A stretch of DNA of 38,554 nucleotides. It comes from Solirubrobacterales bacterium. GTDB taxonomy: Bacteria; Actinomycetota; Thermoleophilia; Solirubrobacterales; 70-9. Position numbers and translations under genes: made by a program. Shown here in pieces: positions 28,831 to 38,554 of this stretch. The stretch is from contig JACDGU010000005.1 of NCBI GenBank assembly GCA_013821475.1, positions 1 to 38,554 on the forward strand, in the 5' to 3' direction. Each line of letters opens with the position of its first letter. Position 1 is the first letter of the stretch. The notes under the pieces were generated by a model. That model made no database searches. It worked only from the letters and a program-made list of their open reading frames with translations, and had not been told where the DNA came from.

Positions 28831-30489
28831 TCAGGCGGTTTTGTATTCGCCCCCGCGCAGCTCGCGCTTCAGCACCTTGCCGGTCGCGTTGCGGGGCAGC
28901 TCGTCGAGAAACTCGATCTCGCGCGGCATCTTGTAGCTGGCCAGGTTGACCTTGACATGGGCGTTGAGGTGGGTGGCCTCGAGCGCCGCCCCGTCCTCGA
29001 GCACGACGAAGGCCTTCAGCCGCTGCCCGAACTCGGGGTCGTCAACGCCGATCACCGCGACCTCGACCACACCGTCGAGGTCGGCGAGCAGGTCCTCGAC
29101 CTCGCGCGGGAAGACGTTCTCGCCGCCGGAGACGATCATCTCGTCGTCGCGGCCGTCGATGAAGAGCCGACCGGCGGAGTCGAAGTGGCCGACGTCGCCG
29201 CTGGAGAGCAGGCCGTCGATCGCTTCCTTGCCGCCGCCGCCGGTGTAGCCCTCGAAGGACATTTCGTTGCCGACGAAGATCCGCCCGACCTCACCCGGAG
29301 GGACCTCCTTGCCGGCATCGTCGAAGAGGCGGACGACGGTGCCGCGCGGCGGCCGGCCGGCGGTGCCCGGTGCCGCGCGCAGGTCCTCCGGCGTCGCCAC
29401 GGTCGCGTAGGCGACCTCGGTCGAGCCGTAGAGGTTGTAGACGCTGTCGCCGAAGCGGTCCATCCACTCGATCGCCAGCTCGCCCGGCAGCGCCGAGCCG
29501 GAGAGCGAGGTTATCCGCAGCGAGGAGAGGTCGTAGGAGGCGAGGACCTCGTCGGGCAGGGCGAGGATCCGCTGGATCATCACCGGCACCGCGGCCAACA
29601 CATCGGCCCGGCTGCGCTGCGTCGCGCGCAGCGTCTCCTCGGGGTCGAAGCGACGGCGCAGCACCATCGTCGAGGCGGTCGGCAGGCTCATTACGAAGTG
29701 GAAGAAGCCCCAGGAGTGGAAGAGCGGCGCCGCGATCATCATCGTCTGGCGGCTGCGGAAGGGGATCTTGTCGATCAGCGCGGCGACGGTGAAGAGCCCG
29801 TCGGGGCTGGAGCGCTGCGCCCCCTTCGGCGTCCCGGTGGTGCCCGAGGTGAGGATCACGAAGCGCGGTTTGTCCGGCGGCGGCTTCAGGTCGGAGTCCT
29901 CGCCGGCGGCGATCAGCTGCTCGAGGCTGGGGGTGCCGGCCGGACGGTCCTCGCCGTCGGTCCAGGCGACGATCCGGGCGACTGAGTCGTCGACCCCGTC
30001 GAGCAGCTCGGCGAACTCCTCGTCGAAGACCAGCGCCTTCGGCCCCTCGCGGCGGGTCACCTCGACCAGCTGCGGGCCGGCGAACATCGTGTTCAGGTAG
30101 AGCGCGCTGGCGCCGATCTTGGCCGCCGCCAGGGTCACCTCGAGGAAGCCGCGGTGGTTGCGGCACATGATCCCGATCCCGTCGCCATGACCGATCCCCA
30201 TCGCCTCGAGCGAGTGGGCGAGCGCGTTGGAGCGGCGGTGCAGGCGCTCGAAGCTGAGCGAGCCGCGCTCGTCGATGACCGCGATCTCGTGCGGGTGGTG
30301 GATCGCCGCGGTGGCGATCCCGGTCGCCGGCGAGGCGCCCCAGCGGAGAAAGGTCGAGCCGACCCTGACGGCTTTGTCGGGCCGCATCGGGGCGAGGATC
30401 CCCGCCTGACGGAGGACCTTGCCCTCGAACATCAGGTCCTCGACCGATGCCCGCAGATCCGCGACGTTGGTAACGCTCGAGTTCGTCAT
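28831..30489 (-). CDS. AMP-dependent acyl-CoA synthetase/ligase
   Basis: RFVILTSGTTGTPKGAQRS, NLYGSTEVAYATVATPEDL, DGLLSSGDVGHFDSAGRLFIDGRDDEMIVSGGENVFPREVEDLL, PRNATGKVLKRELR. Confidence 0.96.
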   Translation of the reverse strand: MTNSSVTNVADLRASVEDLMFEGKVLRQAGILAPMRPDKAVRVGSTFLRWGASPATGIATAAIHHPHEIAVIDERGSLSFERLHRRSNALAHSLEAMGIGHGDGIGIMCRNHRGFLEVTLAAAKIGASALYLNTMFAGPQLVEVTRREGPKALVFDEEFAELLDGVDDSVARIVAWTDGEDRPAGTPSLEQLIAAGEDSDLKPPPDKPRFVILTSGTTGTPKGAQRSSPDGLFTVAALIDKIPFRSRQTMMIAAPLFHSWGFFHFVMSLPTASTMVLRRRFDPEETLRATQRSRADVLAAVPVMIQRILALPDEVLASYDLSSLRITSLSGSALPGELAIEWMDRFGDSVYNLYGSTEVAYATVATPEDLRAAPGTAGRPPRGTVVRLFDDAGKEVPPGEVGRIFVGNEMSFEGYTGGGGKEAIDGLLSSGDVGHFDSAGRLFIDGRDDEMIVSGGENVFPREVEDLLADLDGVVEVAVIGVDDPEFGQRLKAFVVLEDGAALEATHLNAHVKVNLASYKMPREIEFLDELPRNATGKVLKRELRGGEYKTA

Positions 30490-30502
30490 CGAACGGTGGA
30501 GA

Positions 30503-30955
30503 CTATTCGCTCTGGACCATCGCCACGGCGATGCAGGCGATGCCCTCGCCACGGCCGATCCAGCCCATTCCCTCGTTGCTGGTCGCCTTGACCGTGACCC
30601 GGGCCGAGGTCGCGTCGGCGATTGTCCGCTCCATCTCCGCCTTGTAGGGGCCGAGGCGGGGCTGCTCGCAGATCAGCGTCGCGTCGATGTTGACGATCAT
30701 CCCGGCGACCGTCCCCACCGCGGTGCGCAGCAGGTCGATCGAGTCGGCCCCCCGCCACTGCTCTTCGTCGTCGGGGAACATCGTGCCGATGTCGCCGCCG
30801 CCTGCGGCGCCGAGCAGAGCGTCGATCACGGCGTGGGTGAGGACGTCGGCGTCGGAGTGGCCGGCGAGGCCGAGCTCATGCTCGATCTCGACGCCCCCGA
30901 GGATCAGCTTGCGCCCGGGCGCGAAACGGTGGCTGTCGTAGCCGATCCCGATCAT
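30503..30955 (-). CDS. ispF: 2-C-methyl-D-erythritol 2,4-cyclodiphosphate synthase
   Basis: MIGIGYDSHRFAPGRKLILGGVEIEHELGLAGHSDADVLTHAVIDALLGAAGGGDIGTMFPD; KATSNEGMGWIGRGEGIACIA. Confidence 0.97.
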   Translation of the reverse strand: MIGIGYDSHRFAPGRKLILGGVEIEHELGLAGHSDADVLTHAVIDALLGAAGGGDIGTMFPDDEEQWRGADSIDLLRTAVGTVAGMIVNIDATLICEQPRLGPYKAEMERTIADATSARVTVKATSNEGMGWIGRGEGIACIAVAMVQSE

Positions 30956-30964
30956 CGCCGCCGC

Positions 30965-31807
30965 CTAGCCGACCCGGCTGCCGAGCGGGGCGAAGCGGCG
31001 CCGGCGGCGCTCGAAGACGCAGATCTCGCCGACCCCGAGCGAGTCGAGGAACGCGACCGCGCGCTCGTATTCGAAGCCGACCTGCTCGGGCAGGTGGGCA
31101 TCGGAGGAGAGCGCGAACGGAGCCCCGGCCTCGACGCAGAGCTCGGCGAAGCCGCGCGCGGGGTAGAGCTCGCCCACCGGCTTGCGCAGGCCGGCAGTCG
31201 AGAGCTCGACCGCGATCCCGCTCTCGGCGATTGCCTCGACCGCGGGCTCGTAGAAGGCGCGCAGGTCGAGCTCGGGCAGCGGCCGCGAGCGCCCCCAGAC
31301 CTTGACCAGGTCGGGGTGGGCGAGGATGTCGAACAGGCCCGAGCGGGCGCACTCGGCGAGCGACTCGAAGTAGCGGCGCCAGATCTCGTCGGGGTCCTCG
31401 CTCCCCTCCCAGACGTCCCAGCCGGTGTGGTCGACGGCCGAGTCGCCCTCGCCGATGAAGTGGACCGAGCCGACCACGTAGTCGAAGTCGCGCGCCGCCA
31501 GAAGAGACTCGGTGCGCTCTTCGGCGCCGGGGATGAAGTCGCACTCGATGCCGAGCTTGAGCGGCGTGCCGCGGACGAACTCGCAGTAGGCGTCGATGTC
31601 GTCGCCGGCGTTGGTGACCCAGAGCGGGTGGCGCCAGAGGTCGAGGGCCTGGCGGAAGCGGTAGACGTGCTCGGAGACGCCGAGCTCCTCGATCCCGGCG
31701 GCGTCGGCGGCGGCCAGGTAGCGCTCGACGTTCTCGGCGTTGAAGTAACGCTCGGCTGTGGCGCCCTCGTCGTCGGGGCGCAGATGCAGGTGATAGTCGG
31801 TCAGCAT
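30965..31807 (-). CDS. PHP-domain phosphoesterase, histidinol-phosphatase-like
   Basis: MLTDYHLHLRPDDEG, ELGVSEHVYRF, YVVGSVHFIGEGDSAVDHTGWD, FDILAHPDLVKVWG, PFALSSDAHLPEQVG. Confidence 0.93.
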   Translation of the reverse strand: MLTDYHLHLRPDDEGATAERYFNAENVERYLAAADAAGIEELGVSEHVYRFRQALDLWRHPLWVTNAGDDIDAYCEFVRGTPLKLGIECDFIPGAEERTESLLAARDFDYVVGSVHFIGEGDSAVDHTGWDVWEGSEDPDEIWRRYFESLAECARSGLFDILAHPDLVKVWGRSRPLPELDLRAFYEPAVEAIAESGIAVELSTAGLRKPVGELYPARGFAELCVEAGAPFALSSDAHLPEQVGFEYERAVAFLDSLGVGEICVFERRRRRFAPLGSRVG

Positions 31808-31834
31808 CGGCCTGGAGCCTAGACTGAGACGGCA

Positions 31835-31996
31835 ATGAGCCGCCGGCTAATGCTCCTCCTGCTCGCCTTCCTCGGCGGCACCGCGCTTGCCGCGCTGCTC
31901 GGGGCGGTCAGCCTCGGCGTCGCCTTCGGGGTCGGACAGCTGACCTTCGCGGCGATGCTGGTCTGGGTCCTGATGGCGGACCGCAGCCGGTCCTGA
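31835..31996 (+). CDS. 53-aa hydrophobic small membrane protein
   Basis: ATGAGCCGCCGG...: MSRRLMLLLLAFLGGTALAALLGAVSLGVAFGVGQLTFAAMLVWVLMADRSRS; below ORF-track length cut-off. Confidence 0.55.
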   Translation: MSRRLMLLLLAFLGGTALAALLGAVSLGVAFGVGQLTFAAMLVWVLMADRSRS

Positions 31997-32716
31997 TCAG
32001 CGCCGGGAGCGCTCTGCGAGCAGCATCTCGGCGACACGGAGGTCGAGCGGCGTCGTCACCTTGAGGTTCTCCGGCCCGGCCGCGTGCAGCAGCACCGTCC
32101 CCCCCACCGCCTCGACCGGCATCGCCTCGTCGGTCGCGGCGCCGATCTCGGAGCCGGCAAGGGCGTCGCGCAGCGCCGCGGCGCGGAAGACCTGAGGCGT
32201 CTGCGCCGCCCAGAGCGACGCCCGGTCCAGGGTCCTTTCCACAACCTGTGGTTCGTTTTGCACGTCCTGCGCATCTATGGAACCGCCCGATGGGGAAGAC
32301 TGGTGAGCGGCCTGCTTGACGGTATCGGTGATCGGGGTGGCGGCGATCACACCGGCGGCCTCGGGGGCGGCTTCGAGGGTCGCGACCAGCGCTTCGACCA
32401 GCTCCGGCGTCAGCAGCGGCCTGGCGGCGTCGTGGATCGCGACCAGCTCGGTGCCGACCGCCGCCAACGCGTTGGCGACCGACCGGGCGCGGGTGGCGCC
32501 GCCGGCGACGACGCTGAGGTCGGGATGGCCGGCGAGCTCGTCCAGTTGTCCCGGGGGGGCGGCGACGACGATCGAGGCGACCGACGCGCAGGCCCTGAAG
32601 GCGTCGATCGACCACTCGATCATCGGCCTCCCCGCCAGTGGCACGAAGGCCTTCGGGCCGCCGGCTCCGAGACGCTCCCCGGAGCCGGCGGCCGCGATGA
32701 CTGCGGTTACTGCCAA
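31997..32716 (-). CDS. ispD: 2-C-methyl-D-erythritol 4-phosphate cytidylyltransferase
   Basis: LAVTAVIAAAGSGERLGAGGPKAFVPLAGRPMIEWSIDAF, AIHDAARPLLTPELVEAL, ATDEAMPVEAVGG, TTPLDLRVAEMLL; TTG start at 32716. Confidence 0.95.
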   Translation of the reverse strand: MAVTAVIAAAGSGERLGAGGPKAFVPLAGRPMIEWSIDAFRACASVASIVVAAPPGQLDELAGHPDLSVVAGGATRARSVANALAAVGTELVAIHDAARPLLTPELVEALVATLEAAPEAAGVIAATPITDTVKQAAHQSSPSGGSIDAQDVQNEPQVVERTLDRASLWAAQTPQVFRAAALRDALAGSEIGAATDEAMPVEAVGGTVLLHAAGPENLKVTTPLDLRVAEMLLAERSRR

Positions 32717-32723
32717 AGGGGGC

Positions 32724-33281
32724 CTACGCCGTGGTGGCGAAGCGCTCCTCCAGCAGCCCGTCGAGGTACTCCTCCGCGCCCTCCTCGTCCTTGTCGAGCG
32801 CGTACATGAACTCGGACGCCAGGATCTTCTTCGCCCGGGTGTACATCTGCTTCTCGCCGGTGGAGAGTCCCTTCTCCATCTCGCGGATGGCGAGGTTGCG
32901 GACGACCTCGGCCAGCTCGAATACGTCGCCGGTCTTGATCTTCTCGCGGTTGTACTTGAAACGCCGGTTCCAGTTCTTCGGCATCTCCGAGACTTCATCG
33001 GTGAGGACGTTTGTGACCTTCTTGATTTCCTCCTCGTCGATCACGCGCCGCAGACCGGCCTTGCCCGCGTTTTCGCAGGGGACCATGACCGTCAGCTCGT
33101 TGTGGAGAATTTTGATCGTGAGGTATTCACGCTCGCTCCCCATCAGCTCACGGGTCTCTTTGGTCAGCACCAGACCAGCCCCGTGATGCGGATAGACGAC
33201 CTTGTCGCCCTCCTCGAAGTCACAGACGTAAACCACGTCTTCCTCGAAGACTGCCTCGATCGCCTCTTCTAGCTCGGGAAT
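32724..33281 (-). CDS. carD: CarD/CdnL/TRCF-family transcriptional regulator
   Basis: CDFEEGDKVVYPHHGAGLVLTKETRELMGSEREYLTIKILHNELTVMVPCENAGKAGLRRVID...; start uncertain (ATT at 33281 with AAAGGAG SD, or internal GTG). Confidence 0.93.
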   Translation of the reverse strand: MPELEEAIEAVFEEDVVYVCDFEEGDKVVYPHHGAGLVLTKETRELMGSEREYLTIKILHNELTVMVPCENAGKAGLRRVIDEEEIKKVTNVLTDEVSEMPKNWNRRFKYNREKIKTGDVFELAEVVRNLAIREMEKGLSTGEKQMYTRAKKILASEFMYALDKDEEGAEEYLDGLLEERFATTA

Positions 33282-33318
33282 CGGTTGCTCCTTTCGTCTT
33301 CGACGGCGCCCATCGCCG

Positions 33319-34431
33319 TCAACTCTGTAAGTACCGGTCGACCAGATCGACCTCTTGCAGCCGGCGCAGTCCCTCGCGGATGTCCTTGGCCCGTGAGGGT
33401 CCGACTCCGTCGACGGCTGCGAGGTCGGCGTCGGAGGTCGCCAGGACCTCCTCCAACCCGCCCAGCTCGTGGGTGATCTTCTGGACGACAAGTTTGGGGA
33501 TCCGCGGGACCCGGCCCAGCACGCGGTAACCGCGCGGGGCGACGGGGAAGTCCAGCGTGTTGAGCTTGCGGTCGTAGCCGAGCAGCTCGGCGAGGCGGCC
33601 GAAGTCGAGGACGTCCTGGTGGGGCATCCGGCCCAGCGCCTGCAGCATCGCGGAGAGGTTCTGCTCGGAGTCTTCGACGCAGTAGTCGCGGATCAGCGCG
33701 GTCTTGTCGGCGGCGACGCCGACCATCGTCTCCTCCAGCTGCATCTCGATCAGCCGGCCCTCGGTACCGAGCTCGACGATGTAGCGCTCGACCTCGACTG
33801 CCATCCGCGTCACCAGCTCGGCCCTCTGCAGGACGGCAAGGGCGTCGTGGAGAACGCCGCCGCCCTCGAACTCGAGCACGGTCAGGCGCGCCGAGACCTG
33901 GTCGAGCCGCTCGCGGTACTTCTCCAGCGTCGCCAAGCCCTGGTTGGCCTTGGCGAGGACGGCGGGGATGTCCTGCAGGATGTACTTGGCGCCCTCGACG
34001 TAGAGCGAGACGACCTCGCGACGCTGGGAGATCGCGATCACCAGCGCGGTGGTCTGTTTGGAGACGCGCTCGGCGGTGCGGTGGCGGGTGCCGGTCTCCG
34101 AGGAGAGGATGGTTGGATCCGGCATCAGCTGGACGTTGGCCCAGGCGATCGTCGTCGCCTCGCCGTTGAGCACGATTGCCCCGTCCATCTTCGCCACCTG
34201 GTAGAGCATCGCCGGGGTGTAGTCGATGTCGAGCTTGATCCCGCCGGAGAGCAGATGGGAGATGTCGTCGAGCTCGCCGACGACCAACAGGCCACCGGTC
34301 CGAGCGTGGACGATGTTGTCGATCCCCTCGCGCAGCGCACCGCCGGGGGCAACAACGTCGAGGGCTCTCAGTAGCCGAGGATCCTGACGTTCAGAAAGCT
34401 CATGGAGCTCATCCCCGGGGGTAGGTGGCAT
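33319..34431 (-). CDS. disA: DNA integrity scanning protein / diadenylate cyclase
   Basis: ALREGIDNIVHARTGGLLVVGELDDISHLLSGGIKLDIDYTPAMLYQVAKMDGAIVLN, ETGTRHRTAERVSKQT; C-terminal HhH GVGPSRAKDIREGL. Confidence 0.97.
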   Translation of the reverse strand: MPPTPGDELHELSERQDPRLLRALDVVAPGGALREGIDNIVHARTGGLLVVGELDDISHLLSGGIKLDIDYTPAMLYQVAKMDGAIVLNGEATTIAWANVQLMPDPTILSSETGTRHRTAERVSKQTTALVIAISQRREVVSLYVEGAKYILQDIPAVLAKANQGLATLEKYRERLDQVSARLTVLEFEGGGVLHDALAVLQRAELVTRMAVEVERYIVELGTEGRLIEMQLEETMVGVAADKTALIRDYCVEDSEQNLSAMLQALGRMPHQDVLDFGRLAELLGYDRKLNTLDFPVAPRGYRVLGRVPRIPKLVVQKITHELGGLEEVLATSDADLAAVDGVGPSRAKDIREGLRRLQEVDLVDRYLQS

Positions 34432-34474
34432 CTCGTCTAGGATGGCAAAAAGCGCTCTAGAATGCGGTACGCCA

Positions 34475-34499
34475 ATTCCCGAGTGGATAGCTCGGGAAT
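34475..34499. other. 9-bp perfect stem-loop in the AKR-disA intergenic region
   Basis: attcccgag-tggatag-ctcgggaat. Confidence 0.6.
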
Positions 34500-34506
34500 C
34501 GTTTTG

Positions 34507-35640
34507 TCAAGCCGAGGCCAGAAGATCGCGCTGGGGGTCGATTCCCCAGCGATCCCCGACCTCTGCCAGGTCCTCGTCCAGAGCCCAGCGGTCGGGCTGC
34601 TCCTCGCCCTCGAAGGCGGGGTTGGCGCCCTTCAGGACCATGCTGCCGGTGTTGTCGCCGATTGCCCGGATCGCTTCGCGATCGGACTCGGAGAGCCGCT
34701 GCTCGGCCGGCAGCGCCGCCAGGTCGGCGCGCTTGTCCTCGATCGAGCGGGCCCGGGGACCGACCTCCTGGATCAGGGTCGGGGCGACCGACTCGACCGC
34801 CGGGTGAGCGAGGTTCCACTGACAGGCGAGCTGGATCGGGGTCAGGTCGAGACGCTCGGCGAAGGGCATCAGCAGCTCCAGCTTCTCCAGGCCGGCCTCG
34901 ATCCAGCCGGCGGGACGGAAGCCGCGGTGGTCGCCCTTGGCCAGCTCCATGCCGGGACGCAGGTCGCCCCAGAAGAGGCCGCCGTAGTCGACGACGCGGG
35001 TCAGGACCTTGACCTCGTGGCGGGCGGCGGCGTCGAGGCAGAGCTCGCCCGGCCAGGGCTCGAGCGGGTTGAGGATGATCATCGCCCAATCGATCCGCTC
35101 GCCGAAGCGCTCGAGGCAGGAGATCAGGTCGAGGGTGAAGCCGTTGGCGGGCCCCGGGGCGACGCCGATCCGCGTCGCCAGACCGGCCTCGCGCAGCGCC
35201 GCCATCCCATCCCAGACGACCTCGCTCGAGTAGCCGAAGCGGTCGGGATTGTGGAGCAGCAGCAGGTCGAAGCGCTCGGCGCCGATCCGCTCGAGGCTGG
35301 CCTCGGTCGCCATCCGCAGGTAGCCGGCGTACTGGTCGGGACCGCGCAGCGCGGGGTCGGTGAAGCGCGGGAACCCTTTCGGGCCGTTGCGCTCGCCCTC
35401 GTAGAAGTCGTGGCCGACGGCGCCGCAGAGGCTGTAACTCTCGCGCGGGACGCCCTCCAGGGCACGGCCGAGGACGGTGTCGGCCTCGCCCTGCCCGTAG
35501 GCGTCGGCGCTGAGGACGGTCTTGATGCCGCCGCCGGGGCGCAGCAGCGAGACCAGCCGCTCCTCGTCGATCGACTCGCCGAAGTGGAGGAACCTGCCGC
35601 CGCTCCAGGTGCCGATCGCGCTGCGGCCGGGCTCGCTCAC
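34507..35640 (-). CDS. Aldo/keto reductase family oxidoreductase
   Basis: TVLSADAYGQGEADTVLGRALEGVPRESYSLCGAVG..., RFDLLLLHNPDRFGYSSEVVWDGMAALREAG, LTPIQLACQWNLAHPAVESVAPTLIQE. Confidence 0.9.
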   Translation of the reverse strand: MSEPGRSAIGTWSGGRFLHFGESIDEERLVSLLRPGGGIKTVLSADAYGQGEADTVLGRALEGVPRESYSLCGAVGHDFYEGERNGPKGFPRFTDPALRGPDQYAGYLRMATEASLERIGAERFDLLLLHNPDRFGYSSEVVWDGMAALREAGLATRIGVAPGPANGFTLDLISCLERFGERIDWAMIILNPLEPWPGELCLDAAARHEVKVLTRVVDYGGLFWGDLRPGMELAKGDHRGFRPAGWIEAGLEKLELLMPFAERLDLTPIQLACQWNLAHPAVESVAPTLIQEVGPRARSIEDKRADLAALPAEQRLSESDREAIRAIGDNTGSMVLKGANPAFEGEEQPDRWALDEDLAEVGDRWGIDPQRDLLASA

Positions 35641-35653
35641 AGCCGGGTCCGGA

Positions 35654-38248
<2,595 letters not shown>

Positions 38249-38272
38249 ATGAATCCTCTTCTTGCTCGAACC

Positions 38273-38320
38273 CGGTAGGCCCGAGTTAGTACCGGCAGAC
38301 GCCCTTCGTTATCGGTAGGC
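38273..38320. promoter_or_regulatory. Three CGGYAGRC repeats at exact 20-bp spacing upstream of clpC
   Basis: cggtaggc at 38273, cggcagac at 38293, cggtaggc at 38313. Confidence 0.6.
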
Positions 38321-38501
38321 GCCCATGTGTTCATTAACGATACCGGGACCGGCCGGCCGGCTTGTCGTGCGGGTCGTCCGGTAACGCGGGCTTTCCGCGC
38401 GAAGCAGGCAGATTTCGCGGTGAGGCTGGGCGAGGGGGGCTTGGGTGTCCCTTCCGCTTGCTGGGATTTTCGTCGGGAGGCCGCCTGCTGGGGAAGGCCA
38501 A

Positions 38502-38554
38502 GCGGGCGGGGATCGGGTGGGACTCGCCTTCGCGAACTGCGGGGAGGCTTGGCG
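38502..38554. repeat. Dispersed repeat copy (inverted relative to 2498-2550), truncated by window end
   Basis: gcgggcggggatcgggtgggactcgccttcgcgaactgcggggaggcttggcg matches the reverse complement of 2498-2550 at 47/53 positions, ungapped. Confidence 0.9.

Noticed and set aside
34475-34499. Hairpin attcccgag..ctcgggaat as a terminator for the aldo/keto reductase gene
   Set aside because: On the minus strand it is not followed by a U-tract; the T-run is on the wrong side, so kept only as an unexplained stem-loop.
38502-38554. Relation between the 53-bp repeat and the cysS or GNAT hairpins
   Set aside because: All are GC-rich palindromes, but I see no convincing primary-sequence alignment between them; treated as separate observations.

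Overview
This is a high-GC actinobacterial chromosomal segment. The gene content looks Thermoleophilia/Solirubrobacterales-like (inferred from protein style, not searched). Coding density is high, with about 40 supportable CDSs and one tRNA-Thr(TGT). I see no rRNA, CRISPR array, prophage or IS element.

The left half carries acyl-CoA/beta-oxidation genes (three acyl-CoA dehydrogenases, thiolase, 3-hydroxyacyl-CoA dehydrogenase, LLM oxidoreductase). It also has a CDF transporter, a CNNM/CorC-type protein, a rhomboid protease, an ECF sigma operon, a PlsC-GpsA fusion and a ring-cleavage dioxygenase/maleylacetate reductase pair. The right half is a long minus-strand block: clpC - AKR - disA - carD - ispD - PHP - ispF - acyl-CoA ligase - coiled-coil - cysS - rlmB - sigH. 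It preserves a gene order known from Firmicutes and mycobacteria.

The most unusual non-genic signals are:
(i) a 53-bp inverted dispersed repeat at 2498-2550 and at the right window edge, within a cluster of palindromes;
(ii) long near-perfect hairpins embedded in-frame in cysS and in a GNAT-like gene;
(iii) a shared operator-like motif upstream of two beta-oxidation genes;
(iv) an 8-bp motif repeated three times at exactly 20-bp spacing upstream of clpC;
(v) a decayed M23 peptidase gene;
(vi) a likely non-canonical start codon for carD.

I did not find a clear new multi-gene defence or mobile system.
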